Shown piece by piece: positions 1 through 8,636 of a DNA stretch of 64,000 bases. This DNA is from Chlorogloeopsis fritschii. GTDB lineage: Bacteria > Cyanobacteriota > Cyanobacteriia > Cyanobacteriales > Nostocaceae. The notes under the pieces are model-generated. The model was given only the letters and a program-made list of their open reading frames with translations. It did not search any database and was not told the origin of the DNA. The stretch lies in NCBI RefSeq assembly GCF_043099315.1, contig NZ_CP170746.1; one strand, given 5' to 3'. The translations under genes and the position numbers were made by a program. Each line of letters opens with the position of its first letter. Within the stretch, counting starts at the first letter, position 1.

Positions 1-318
1 GAAAAATATGGTGCGCCAGCCCAAGGTTCCATCAATGTGCCGCTGACAGCAGAACGTTCTATTGCCACAGATAAATCCTTAATGCCTCCTGGTGCTTTAG
101 CCATCATTCGCGCTCCTTTCCCATTTGTTGATAGTAACGGCAAAACAGAACACCGCATTGTCAGTCGTTATGTTCTCGATCAAGATACAGGAGGCGCGAT
201 TAAAGGCGCGGGAAGGGTAGACTACTTTTTAGGTACTGGTAAACAAGCAGGCGATCGCGCTGGTGTCACAGTTAGCTACGGACAACTTTATTATTTGCTG
301 CTTAAGCCTGCATCATAA
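1..318 (+). CDS. mltA: Lytic murein transglycosylase A, C-terminal part (cut by window edge)
   Basis: The frame is open from base 1 to a TAA at 316-318, so only about 105 C-terminal residues are present. The fragment reads GSINVPLTAERSIATD followed by a GGAIKGAGRVDYFLGTG stretch. This is the 3D domain that ends MltA-family lytic transglycosylases; the Asp residues in SIATD, VLDQDTGG and GRVDYF belong to the conserved set. Enzymes of this family cleave the MurNAc-GlcNAc bond of peptidoglycan with formation of 1,6-anhydro-MurNAc, at the outer membrane or in the periplasm. The N-terminal signal and the first half of the catalytic domain lie upstream of the window. The GTG at 37 is an internal valine, not a start. 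Confidence 0.88.
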   Translation, partial: EKYGAPAQGSINVPLTAERSIATDKSLMPPGALAIIRAPFPFVDSNGKTEHRIVSRYVLDQDTGGAIKGAGRVDYFLGTGKQAGDRAGVTVSYGQLYYLLLKPAS

Positions 319-477
319 TTTGTAGATAAAAATGTAAAAGCTTTGTAAAATAAATCTTCTAGCCGTGCAATAAGGTTATTCTTATTTGCGAATTTAGGCT
401 AAGGATGTGGTGTAGAGGTGAGTAAATTTGAGCAATGTGCTCATAAATTCCAGTTTTCTATTAAATTTTGAAAAAAT

Positions 478-1812
478 ATGCAAGCCAATCGCAGCATTTA
501 TGAAGTAGCCATCATCGGTGGTGGAATCTCTGGAACTGCATTACTGTACAGCTTAAGCAATTACACCAACATCAAGCGAATTGTTTTGATTGAAAAAAAC
601 CCAGAAGTAGCTTTGGGAAATTCTCATAAAACAAGCAATAGCCAAACTCTTCATTTTGGAGATATAGAGACTAACTATACCTTAGAAAAAGCTCAAAAAG
701 TTAAACGAGCTGCCACTTTGGTAAAAAATTATCTTTTGAAAAACGACTCCCAGCAAGAAACCTACAGCCGATATCAAAAAATGGTTCTTGCCATAGGAAA
801 AGAACAAGTTCAAGAACTACAAAATAGGTACCAAGAATTTAAATCTTTATTTCCTCAATTAAAATTGCTACCCAAAGATGAAATAGATTTTCTTGAACCT
901 AAGGTAGTGAAAGATAGAGATACTGAAGAAGAGATTCTAGCTCTATTTAGTGAAGAAGGTTATACAATAGATTTTCAAAAGCTAGCCCAATCATTTCTCC
1001 ACAAGTCAATTAATAACTCTCAAAAAACTATTGATTTAATGATGGAGACAAAAGTAAAAAGTCTGAGAAAAGAAGGAGAACTATACTACATTCAGACTGA
1101 TAAAGAAGAGATTACCGCTAGAGTTGTTGTTTTTATGACTGGGGCGTATAGTTTGTTATTTGCGAAATCTCTAGGCTATGGTAAAAATTATGCCCTTCTA
1201 AATGTAGCTGGAAGTTTTTATTTGGCACCAGGTGTTTTAAACGGTAAAGTCTATACAGTACAGCTAAAAGAAATTCCTTTTGCAGCTATTCACGGAGATG
1301 CAGAAGTACACGATCAAAGCAAAACTAGATTTGGCCCTACTGCCAAAGTTACTCCTGTTTTAGAGCCGTATAAATACACAACTATTTTTGATTATTTAAA
1401 AACGGCTGGAATCAGTATCAATGCTTTAATGAGCTTTTTGAGAATTCTTTCCGAAAAAGCAATATTTAAATATATTGTCAAAAATTATCTTTATGACATT
1501 CCCATTATTGGCAAAAGACTATTTTTAAAAGAAGTTCAGAGAATTGTTCCTTCACTAAGAATAAATGATATTCAAATTGCTAAAGGTTATGGAGGAATCA
1601 GACCCCAAATTGTTAATCTTAATACCAAACGTCTTGAGCTTGGCGAAGCCAAAATAATTGGAGAAAATATATTATTTAACATCACACCTTCCCCTGGAGC
1701 TTCAACCTGTTTACAGAATGCTGAATATGATACTGAAAAAATCATCTCGTTCTTGGGTACCGAATATAAATTTGACAAACAGCAATTCTTAACAGATTTA
1801 GGGGATGATTAA
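478..1812 (+). CDS. mqo: Malate:quinone oxidoreductase, Helicobacter/Campylobacter-like type
   Basis: 444 residues. The N-terminus has an FAD-binding Rossmann motif (VAIIGGGISG, residues about 10-19) followed by NSQTLHFGDIETNYT, a signature of Mqo proteins. Further matches I recall from epsilonproteobacterial Mqo are AGSFYLAPGVLNGKVYTVQ, PFAAIHGD, GPTA, DIPIIGKRLFLKE and the C-terminal NITPSPGASTCLQNA. The reaction is FAD-dependent oxidation of L-malate to oxaloacetate with electrons passed to the membrane quinone pool, by a peripheral membrane enzyme. The start is the ATG at 478. The gene stands alone: mltA ends 160 bp upstream and the next gene starts 427 bp downstream. The closest resemblance is to the short Helicobacter form rather than the E. 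coli form, which suggests lateral acquisition. L-2-hydroxyglutarate oxidase is a less likely alternative. Confidence 0.85.
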   Translation: MQANRSIYEVAIIGGGISGTALLYSLSNYTNIKRIVLIEKNPEVALGNSHKTSNSQTLHFGDIETNYTLEKAQKVKRAATLVKNYLLKNDSQQETYSRYQKMVLAIGKEQVQELQNRYQEFKSLFPQLKLLPKDEIDFLEPKVVKDRDTEEEILALFSEEGYTIDFQKLAQSFLHKSINNSQKTIDLMMETKVKSLRKEGELYYIQTDKEEITARVVVFMTGAYSLLFAKSLGYGKNYALLNVAGSFYLAPGVLNGKVYTVQLKEIPFAAIHGDAEVHDQSKTRFGPTAKVTPVLEPYKYTTIFDYLKTAGISINALMSFLRILSEKAIFKYIVKNYLYDIPIIGKRLFLKEVQRIVPSLRINDIQIAKGYGGIRPQIVNLNTKRLELGEAKIIGENILFNITPSPGASTCLQNAEYDTEKIISFLGTEYKFDKQQFLTDLGDD

Positions 1813-2239
1813 GAACAACACAGAACGCATAATATTTGGTTAATTACAACCACAGATAGATACCGATAAACATAGATTTTATCTGTGTCCATCTGTGTCC
1901 ATCCGTGGTCGAATTGTTTGAAAATAGAATGAGTGCAAGAAGTTTGATGCACAAATTTAGTCTTGTTACTAGTTGCTTTAATTGACATCTTGCAGCTGTT
2001 GCAACAGCCACCAGGCAGCAACCCACCACCCTTGTTACCAGGTTCAACCTGGTAACAAGAACTAGAGCCTGTGGCTCTTGTTGATCTTGGTGCAAGTTCT
2101 TCAGTTAACGCACTGCATGATTGTGGTGCGTTACGGTTAGTTGTTACTCTCTTAAACCCTCAAATCCTTACATAGCTGTAACACGCCCTACAAAATATTA
2201 CTATGATAAAGATATATAAGCGCTTTACTAAACTTAATA
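1813..2239. other. Intergenic region with nested palindromes
   Basis: No gene is convincing in these 427 bases. They hold a direct repeat (ATCTGTGTCC twice near 1881-1900) of a kind often dispersed in Nostocales, a 14-bp perfect palindrome GCTGTTGCAACAGC at 1995-2008, and a larger palindrome at 2031-2059. The last 60 bases before the hydrolase gene are AT-rich and presumably carry its promoter. Confidence 0.6.
2031..2059. repeat. Perfect 14+1+14 bp palindrome
   Basis: CTTGTTACCAGGTT is followed by one C and then its exact reverse complement. Parts recur nearby (CTTGTTACTAG at about 1963, GGCTCTTGTTGATCTTGG at about 2073), so the area looks like a small repeat cluster. There is no T-run directly after it, so a terminator role is not obvious. 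Confidence 0.75.
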
Positions 2240-3163
2240 ATGACTGTAACTACCCAACAGCAACTAACACAAGACACGTTTGAAAAACTTTTTTGGACTT
2301 GGCAAGGTTATAAAATTCAGTACACTGTCATGGGTACTGGAAAACCTTTGATTTTAGTTCATGGATTTGGTGCTTGTATCGGACACTGGCGCAAAAACAT
2401 TCCTGCTTTAGCAAATGCTGGCTATCGTGTATTTGCCCTTGACCTTTTAGGCTTCGGTGGTTCCGATAAAGCCCCTATTAATTACACTACAGAAGTATGG
2501 GTAGAACTGCTCAAAGATTTCTGTTTAGCACATATTCAAGAACCGACTGTATTTGTCGGTAACTCCATTGGCGCACTCTTGAGCTTGATAGCAGTGGCGC
2601 AACATCCAGAAATTGCCGCAGGTGCTGTGTTGATTAATCCTGCAGGAGGATTGAGCCATCGTCCCCACGAGTTAAATCCGCCACTGAGAGTCGTGATGAC
2701 AGCTTTTAATAAGTTGGTTGGGCATCCTATTACCGGAACTTTCGTATTTAATCGTATTCGCCAAAAGCACCAAATTCGCCGTACCCTCTACCAGGTTTAT
2801 CGCAACCGCGAAGCCGTAACAGATGAATTGGTAGATATGCTTTATACTCCCTCTTGCGAGCCGGGAGCGCAAAAAGTTTTCGCTTCTATTTTAACAGCAC
2901 CTCCTGGCCCTACTCCTGCTGAAATATTGCCCAAAGTTCAGTGTCCTCTCTTAGTACTTTGGGGTGCTGATGATCCTTGGACACCAATGACAGGGGCAAA
3001 TATTTACGTAGAAGCCCAAAAAGGGCCTTTCCAGGGAGAACAAGCACAGGAAAATGGTAAAGATATTAAAATTGTTCCCATTCCTAATGCTGGGCATTGT
3101 CCCCATGATGAAGTGCCAGATGTAGTAAACTCTCAAATCGTGGAGTGGTTGGCAAATTTATAA
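2240..3163 (+). CDS. Alpha/beta hydrolase, pheophytinase/dehalogenase-like
   Basis: 307 residues with a complete alpha/beta-hydrolase fold. The oxyanion region is LVHGFGACIGHWRKNIPAL (residues about 39-57), DLLGFGGSDKA follows, and the nucleophile elbow is GNSIGA. The acid is probably the Asp in WGADDPW and the catalytic His is in NAGHCPHDE near the C-terminus. The HGFGA...HWR and LGFG.S.KP-type motifs are those of the cyanobacterial and chloroplast hydrolases that include pheophytinase, so an ester of a pigment or lipid is a reasonable guess; the substrate cannot be fixed from sequence. No signal peptide is seen, so it is probably cytosolic. The ATG at 2240 is preceded by an AT-rich leader. 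Confidence 0.85.
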   Translation: MTVTTQQQLTQDTFEKLFWTWQGYKIQYTVMGTGKPLILVHGFGACIGHWRKNIPALANAGYRVFALDLLGFGGSDKAPINYTTEVWVELLKDFCLAHIQEPTVFVGNSIGALLSLIAVAQHPEIAAGAVLINPAGGLSHRPHELNPPLRVVMTAFNKLVGHPITGTFVFNRIRQKHQIRRTLYQVYRNREAVTDELVDMLYTPSCEPGAQKVFASILTAPPGPTPAEILPKVQCPLLVLWGADDPWTPMTGANIYVEAQKGPFQGEQAQENGKDIKIVPIPNAGHCPHDEVPDVVNSQIVEWLANL

Positions 3164-3330
3164 GCTGATGATGGGTAATGCTTGCGCTCTACCCATCCTA
3201 CAAATCTTGCTGTCTTCCAGAATTATCTCCATACACGTTAAGCTTGATTAAGGTAGCAAATTGTTGCACTTCCTAGAGGAATTTCTTCGTTCCTGCTAAC
3301 TTTGAATTTTCGCTGCTTGAGAAAACCGAA

Positions 3331-4080
3331 ATGCTAGACCGAATTTTTGATTACCTTCACTTCCATTTCAGCATTGAGGCTCCTATTGTTTTGCTTGTCT
3401 TGATATTTTTGGAGGCAGTGCTATCTGCTGATAATGCGATCGCCTTAGCTGCGATCGCTCAAGGACTAGAAAACAAAAAACTTGAACAGCAAGCGCTCAA
3501 TTTGGGTCTAGTAGTCGCTTACGTTTTAAGAATTACCTTGCTTCTGACTGCGACTTGGGTGCAACAGTTCTGGCAATTTGAGTTACTAGGTGCAGCTTAT
3601 CTACTGTGGCTGGTATTTCAACACTTTACCTCAGCAGAAGACGAAGAACATCACCATCACGGCCCTCGTTTTAGTAGTTTATTACAAGTAATACCTGTAA
3701 TTGCTCTGACGGATTTGGCATTTTCTTTGGATAGCGTTACCACAGCGATCGCAGTTTCTAAAGAAACTTGGCTAGTGTTAACTGGCACTACGATTGGTAT
3801 TGTTACCCTGCGCTTTATGGCAGGTTTATTTATTCGTTGGTTGGATGAATTTAAGAATTTAGAAGATGCAGGCTATATCACTGTCGCGTTGGTAGGGTTA
3901 CGCCTGCTGATTCGGGTGGTAAACGAAGATTTAGTACCACCACAATGGATTATGATTAGCGCGATCGCCCTGATTTTAACCTGGGGATTTTCCCAGCGCA
4001 ACCTTCCAGAATCATTGCCGGAAGCACCAACACCGGAAAAGAGTGAAGTTAATGTAGAGGGGCTAGGGACTAGGGACTAG
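3331..4080 (+). CDS. TerC family integral membrane protein
   Basis: 249 residues with about seven hydrophobic segments. Two acidic transmembrane motifs define the family: LEAVLSADNAIALA (residues about 28-41) and DLAFSLDSV (about 131-139). TerC proteins are metal-ion transporters of the inner or thylakoid membrane; several members export Mn2+, and the plant homologue is needed for thylakoid biogenesis. A His-rich loop (EEHHHHG, about residue 108) lies between the motifs and could bind metal. The last seven or so residues (VEGLGTRD) are encoded by the start of a repeat array, which also supplies the TAG stop, so the natural C-terminus has probably been altered by the repeat. The next gene, ndk, is convergent. 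Confidence 0.88.
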   Translation: MLDRIFDYLHFHFSIEAPIVLLVLIFLEAVLSADNAIALAAIAQGLENKKLEQQALNLGLVVAYVLRITLLLTATWVQQFWQFELLGAAYLLWLVFQHFTSAEDEEHHHHGPRFSSLLQVIPVIALTDLAFSLDSVTTAIAVSKETWLVLTGTTIGIVTLRFMAGLFIRWLDEFKNLEDAGYITVALVGLRLLIRVVNEDLVPPQWIMISAIALILTWGFSQRNLPESLPEAPTPEKSEVNVEGLGTRD

Positions 4081-4182
4081 GGACTAGGAATGCTAGAAAG
4101 GTTGAAGTAAAAAGGATGAAGGCTAAAATTTTTTATACTTCATACTTTTTCCTAGCCTCTAGCCTCTAGCCCCTAGCCTCTA
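4057..4182. repeat. Heptad-type repeat arms between convergent terC and ndk
   Basis: The left arm has three GGGACTA-type units (4063-4090). The right arm (4150-4182) has complementary CTAGCCTC-type units. Together they can form a long imperfect hairpin exactly between the ends of two convergent genes, which would suit a bidirectional terminator. The left arm overlaps the end of the terC-like reading frame. Confidence 0.7.
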
Positions 4183-4184
4183 AT

Positions 4185-4634
4185 TTACTCGTGCAGCCAA
4201 GGCATCAAATGGGGCTGCCAATTGACTAATTCTTCATCTTTAAACCACAAAGAAATTTCTCGTTGAGCAGTTTCAACTGCATCGGAGCCGTGAATAATAT
4301 TACGACCGATATTAACGCCAAAATCACCCCGGATTGTTCCTGGTTCTGCCGTTAAGGGATTTGTCGCACCAATTAGCTTTCTTGCCGCAGCAACAACACC
4401 TTCACCTTCCCACACCATCGCTACTACCGGGCCAGAAGTGATAAACTCAACTAACCCCGAAAAAAATGGTTTTTCCCGGTGAACATCGTAGTGCGCTTCA
4501 GCTAATTCCCGGCTCACTTTCAAAAATTTTAAGCCAACTAAGGTAAAGCCTTTACTTTCAAAGCGGCGGATAATTTCACCAGCTAATTTACGTTGTACAC
4601 CGTCAGGTTTAATTGCAATAAAAGTGCGTTCCAA
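4185..4634 (-). CDS. ndk: Nucleoside diphosphate kinase
   Basis: 149 residues, the normal length of the family. It starts MERTFIAIKPDGVQRKLAGEI and carries the phosphohistidine site NIIHGSDA, with the catalytic His at residue 115. It transfers the gamma phosphate of ATP to nucleoside diphosphates through a phospho-His intermediate and keeps the NTP pools balanced in the cytosol. The motif RGDFGVNIGRN just before the His is intact. The ATG at 4634 has an AGGAGA-like ribosome site close upstream. It converges with the terC-like gene, with a hairpin-forming repeat in the 100-bp gap. Confidence 0.97.
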   Translation of the reverse strand: MERTFIAIKPDGVQRKLAGEIIRRFESKGFTLVGLKFLKVSRELAEAHYDVHREKPFFSGLVEFITSGPVVAMVWEGEGVVAAARKLIGATNPLTAEPGTIRGDFGVNIGRNIIHGSDAVETAQREISLWFKDEELVNWQPHLMPWLHE

Positions 4635-4716
4635 AGCTATCTCCTCAAAGCAGATAAATATTTTTTATGCCTTTAGTTAAAAGTCAAAAGTCCCTGATAT
4701 AGTTTTTGCCTGTATA

Positions 4717-4878
4717 AGTACGGGCGGGTTTAGAAGATAAATGATCGGTTTGAGCCGAAAAATCATCAGCAAAACCCGCACGGCAATCGCACTCGACGCG
4801 CTTAACCCGACGCCAGGTGCTACAAGTCGGCAGAGCGCAAGGGCGCACTGGCTCCGCAACGCGCTGCCTCCCCTACTA
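4717..4878 (-). repeat. GC-rich dispersed repeat, family A (minus orientation)
   Basis: This is the reverse complement of the units at 9498, 14830 and 53464. It contains GCGGGTTT at 4725-4732 and the inverted AAACCCGC at 4772-4779 around a spacer of about 40 bp, then CGGCAATCGC and a terminal GCGCTGCCTCCCCTAC. It occupies most of the ndk-speA gap (4635-4988). The rest holds short tandem motifs (ATGACCAATGACCAATG at about 4883). Confidence 0.75.
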
Positions 4879-4988
4879 AACAAATGACCAATGACCAATG
4901 ACTAATGACCAATCACAGAATATCTCACAAATCACCTCCAAAGTATATGTGAGTTCAAACACGAATGCGTTAAATTGTAAATTCGTGG

Positions 4989-7031
4989 GTGAAACATAAA
5001 GGTCAAGAAGAAATGCGTCTTGAGTCAACTGCTGCATCAGATGAGGTGGTGAAACCGCCTTCCCATAATGGTAAAAAGGGTGAACTAAAACATCACAAGC
5101 AAAAAAAATTGCTGCCACCTGCTACCACACCCGATGGATCGCGCCTGTGGAAAATTGAGGATAGTGAAGCCCTATACCGAATTGAAGGTTGGGGGCAACC
5201 TTATTTTTCAATTAACGCGGCAGGGCACATCACTGTTTCTCCCAAGGGCGATCGCGGCGGTTCTCTCGATTTGTTTGAATTAGTCAATGCTCTGAAACAG
5301 CGCAATCTCGGTTTGCCTCTGTTAATTCGGTTTTCGGATATTTTAGAAGACAGGATCGAGCGGTTGAATGCTTGTTTTGCTAAAGCGATCGCTCGCTACA
5401 ATTATCCTGGCGTTTACCGGGGCGTGTTTCCGGTTAAATGCAATCAGCAGCGCCATCTAGTATCAGATTTAGTGCGCTTTGGCAAACCTCATCAATTTGG
5501 CTTAGAAGCTGGTTCCAAGCCAGAATTAATGATTGCCCTGGCAATGTTGGATACACCAGGAGCTTTGCTAATTTGCAACGGCTACAAAGACCGAGAATAC
5601 ATTGAAACGGCAATGTTGGCACAAAGACTAGGACAGACGCCAATTATTGTCCTAGAACAAATCGAAGAAGTGGATTTGGTAATTGAAGTCAGTCAGCAGT
5701 TAGGAATTCAACCGATTGTCGGGGTGAGAGCAAAACTCAGCACTCAAGGCATGGGGCGCTGGGGAACTTCGAGCGGCGATCGCGCTAAATTTGGTTTGAC
5801 AATTCCAGAAATTATCCAAGCAGTGGATAAGTTGCGTGCCGCAAACTTGTTAAATTCTTTACAGTTATTGCACTTTCACGTTGGCTCGCAAATTTCTGCC
5901 ATTAATGTGATTAAAGATGCAATCCAAGAAGCCAGTCGCATTTATGTGGAATTAGCGGCATTAGGCGCTAACATGAAATATCTCGATGTCGGTGGTGGCT
6001 TAGGTGTAGATTACGACGGTTCGCAAACCAACTTCTACGCCTCCAAAAACTACAATATGCAGAACTATGCCAACGACATCGTGGCAGAGTTAAAAGATAC
6101 CTGCTCAGAGCGAGGTATACCCGTACCAACACTGATTAGCGAAAGTGGACGAGCGATCGCTTCCCACCAGTCAGTATTAATTTTTGACGTTCTCAGTACC
6201 AGTGAAGTTCTGACAGAAGCGCCCGAACCTCCCAAAGAAGGAGAGTCTCACATCATCAGTTATCTTTGGGAAACTTACCAATCAATTCACGAAGATAATT
6301 ATCAAGAGTTTTACCACGACGCTACTCAATTTAAAGAAGAAGCAATCAGCCGCTTCAACTTGGGAATTCTCAGCCTCACAGAACGTGCCAAAGCCGAACG
6401 GTTGTACTGGGCTTGCTGTCAAAAAATCCTCAGTATCACCAGGCGGCATGAGTACGTACCCGACGAACTGGAAGACTTAGAAAAAATTATGGCTTCCATC
6501 TACTACATCAATATGTCTGTATTTCAGTCGGCACCTGATTGCTGGGCTATTGATCAATTATTTCCGATCATGCCGATCCACCGCTTAGATCAAGAGCCAA
6601 CACGAAGGGGAATTCTCGCGGATCTTACCTGTGACAGTGACGGTAAAATTGACCGCTTTATTGACTTGCGAGATGTCAAGTCAGTCTTAGAACTCCACCC
6701 TTTTGAGCCAGGAGAACCTTACTATCTGGGAATGTTCCTGAGTGGAGCGTATCAGGAAATCATGGGGAATTTACATAATTTGTTTGGCGATACTAACGCC
6801 GTTCACATCCAATTAACACCCAAAGGTTACCAGATTCAACACGTAGTCAAGGGTGATACCATGAGTGAAGTGGTGGGCTACGTGCAGTACGACTCCGAGG
6901 ATATGGTGGAAAACATCCGCCAGCGTTGCGAGCAAGCTTTAGAAGAAAATCGCATTACCTTAGCAGAATCACAGCGACTGCTGCAAACTTACGAACAAAG
7001 TTTGAGGAGGTATACGTATTTGTCATCTTAA
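4989..7031 (+). CDS. speA: Biosynthetic arginine decarboxylase
   Basis: 680 residues, close to the usual 630-690 of SpeA. The pyridoxal-phosphate lysine is in FPVKCNQQ (about residue 150). FHVGSQ, YLDVGGGLGVDYDG and ISESGRAIASHQ follow as the barrel motifs, and the C-terminal beta domain has LTCDSDGKIDRF. It decarboxylates L-arginine to agmatine, the first step of the cyanobacterial route to putrescine and spermidine. The GTG at 4989 gives the longest form; an in-frame ATG at 5013 preceded by AGAAGAA is an equally good start and would remove eight residues. The gene ends in a repeat-rich 137-bp gap shared with the convergent NDP-sugar synthase gene. Confidence 0.96.
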   Translation: MKHKGQEEMRLESTAASDEVVKPPSHNGKKGELKHHKQKKLLPPATTPDGSRLWKIEDSEALYRIEGWGQPYFSINAAGHITVSPKGDRGGSLDLFELVNALKQRNLGLPLLIRFSDILEDRIERLNACFAKAIARYNYPGVYRGVFPVKCNQQRHLVSDLVRFGKPHQFGLEAGSKPELMIALAMLDTPGALLICNGYKDREYIETAMLAQRLGQTPIIVLEQIEEVDLVIEVSQQLGIQPIVGVRAKLSTQGMGRWGTSSGDRAKFGLTIPEIIQAVDKLRAANLLNSLQLLHFHVGSQISAINVIKDAIQEASRIYVELAALGANMKYLDVGGGLGVDYDGSQTNFYASKNYNMQNYANDIVAELKDTCSERGIPVPTLISESGRAIASHQSVLIFDVLSTSEVLTEAPEPPKEGESHIISYLWETYQSIHEDNYQEFYHDATQFKEEAISRFNLGILSLTERAKAERLYWACCQKILSITRRHEYVPDELEDLEKIMASIYYINMSVFQSAPDCWAIDQLFPIMPIHRLDQEPTRRGILADLTCDSDGKIDRFIDLRDVKSVLELHPFEPGEPYYLGMFLSGAYQEIMGNLHNLFGDTNAVHIQLTPKGYQIQHVVKGDTMSEVVGYVQYDSEDMVENIRQRCEQALEENRITLAESQRLLQTYEQSLRRYTYLSS

Positions 7032-7168
7032 GGACTGGGGACTGGTGATCGGGGATTGGGTACTGGGGATTGGGGATTGGGAAGAAGAGGACAGGAGAAT
7101 CGTGCTTGACGTTCTTGCCCCTTGTCTCCTTGTCCTCTTCCTAATCCCTAGTACCGAGTCCCTAGTCC
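7032..7168. repeat. Heptad repeat arms between convergent speA and NDP-sugar synthase
   Basis: The left arm repeats GGGGATTGGG and GGGGACTG units. The right arm carries the reverse-complement style TCCCTAGT and AATCCCTAG units plus CTTGTCCTCTTCC, matching GAAGAAGAGGACAGGAG of the left arm. The two arms pair imperfectly over about 60 bp with a short CG-rich loop. This is the same architecture as at 4057-4182, and no gene is present. Confidence 0.7.
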
Positions 7169-8335
7169 CTAATTTGCGTTTGTCCCCAACAATTCGGCGA
7201 TCGCTTGCCGTTCTAGTGGGGTTTGAGATACTGGTGTTTGTCTAGCATCGGTAATCAACCAGTCTAGAGCTGCGGCTTGAACATCTATCGTTGCCCCAGT
7301 CTTATCTACGCAGTATCGTCCAAACACCAACTTATCAACTAGCCGCGCTCCTGGGCCTAAACGCGACCACTCAAAAATTACACTGTTTTCTACCGTTGCG
7401 CCACTGCAGATCCAGCAATTGGGGCCGATCATTGTGGGGCCAACAATTTTAGCTCCATCTTCGATCTTGGTCATGCCCCCAATGTATACTGGGCCTGTGA
7501 TATCGACTTTGTCCCAGTTCACTGCTACATTTAAGCCAGTGTAAATACCAGGGGCAACTTGCTGGCCGGGAATCTGGACGTTTTTAATTTCTCCCGACAG
7601 CACACCACGAATTGCTCGCCAGTAATCTGGAACTTTACCAATATCCACCCATTCAAAATCCATTGGAATGGCATAGAAAGGCGCACCTAATTCCACTAGT
7701 TTGGGGAATAATTGGCTACCAATGTCATACTCACTACCAGAGGGAATATAGTTCAATACCTCTGGTTCAAAAATATAGATACCCGTGTTGATATTGGTGC
7801 TTAGGGCTTCGTCTACCTTGGGTTTTTCTTGGAAAGCTTTAACACGCCCTTCTTCATCGGTGACAACTACACCATAGCTAGGAACTTCTTCCTTAGGAAC
7901 GGATTTCATGATGATGGTGGCGATCGAACCCTTTGATTTATGCCACTTCACAGCCGCCGTCAAATCTAAATCAATGAGAGCATCTCCGCACAACACTACA
8001 AAAGTGTCATCAAAAAATGGGTAAAAGTCCTGAATTTTTTTCATGCCGCCAGCAGAACCAAGGGCTTCTCCTACCAGCGTACCTTCAACAATCCGCCCTT
8101 CAAAAGAATAAGCAATCTGGACGCCAAACCGCTGCCCATCACGGAAATAGCTTTCAATTTCCTCTGCCAAATGACTAACGTTGACCATAATTTGGTCAAA
8201 CCCATGTTGGCGTAACAGTTCTAGTAGAAATTCCATCACTGGCTTTTGCAGGATGGGCATCATCGGTTTGGGCATAGTGTACGTAATAGGACGAACACGA
8301 GTTCCCTTACCCGCAGCCAGAATCATCGCCTTCAT
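7169..8335 (-). CDS. NDP-sugar synthase (mannose-1-phosphate guanylyltransferase-like)
   Basis: 388 residues. The N-terminal nucleotidyltransferase domain begins MKAMILAAGKGTRVRPITYTMPKPM, the nucleotide-binding signature of sugar-1-phosphate nucleotidyltransferases, followed by LCGDALIDLDL (metal-binding Asp), FQEKP and a WVDIGKVPDYW motif. From about residue 260 hexapeptide-like repeats (GPVYIGGMTKIEDGAKIVG) form a left-handed beta helix. Proteins of this build activate mannose-1-phosphate or glucose-1-phosphate to GDP- or NDP-sugars for cell-wall and exopolysaccharide synthesis. The nucleotide cannot be settled by eye. Cyanobacterial relatives often have a phosphomannomutase-like domain at the C-terminus, which is absent here. 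The ATG at 8335 is a clean start. Confidence 0.85.
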   Translation of the reverse strand: MKAMILAAGKGTRVRPITYTMPKPMMPILQKPVMEFLLELLRQHGFDQIMVNVSHLAEEIESYFRDGQRFGVQIAYSFEGRIVEGTLVGEALGSAGGMKKIQDFYPFFDDTFVVLCGDALIDLDLTAAVKWHKSKGSIATIIMKSVPKEEVPSYGVVVTDEEGRVKAFQEKPKVDEALSTNINTGIYIFEPEVLNYIPSGSEYDIGSQLFPKLVELGAPFYAIPMDFEWVDIGKVPDYWRAIRGVLSGEIKNVQIPGQQVAPGIYTGLNVAVNWDKVDITGPVYIGGMTKIEDGAKIVGPTMIGPNCWICSGATVENSVIFEWSRLGPGARLVDKLVFGRYCVDKTGATIDVQAAALDWLITDARQTPVSQTPLERQAIAELLGTNAN

Positions 8336-8636
8336 AAATCTTTATTCCTCAACCACAAGCCAGTTAACTTTCATGGAGTGATACTTCATAATCAGTTTAT
8401 TTTATGCTCTGAGTCATCCTGACATGGACTGAATTAGGGGAAGTAATGAACATGGTATTAGCATAGGCATAGGTTAATGATATGCGATCGCCTGGATGAT
8501 TGCTCATCTCTTCACTGTACTCAAATTTTGGGGTTGATTGAAACATTAGCTAAAACACTAATTGTATAAATTATGTGTATTTTTGAGCTAGACGCCTACG
8601 GGCGATATTTATCACTCCTGCTGAAGAGCGCCTTAT
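8336..8636. other. Intergenic, no gene seen
   Basis: The sequence between two minus-strand genes is AT-rich with one GCGATCGC site. It has no repeat arms and no short gene I could recognise. It presumably contains the promoter of the NDP-sugar synthase and the 3' end of the scpA transcript. Confidence 0.5.

Noticed and set aside
1809..2095. Minus-strand frames in the mqo-hydrolase gap
   Set aside because: They are translated palindromes and repeats without protein-like composition.
7045..7245. Open frame of 66 codons through the speA/NDP-sugar synthase gap
   Set aside because: It is made of heptad repeat (IGDWVLGIGDWEEE) and antisense to a well supported gene.
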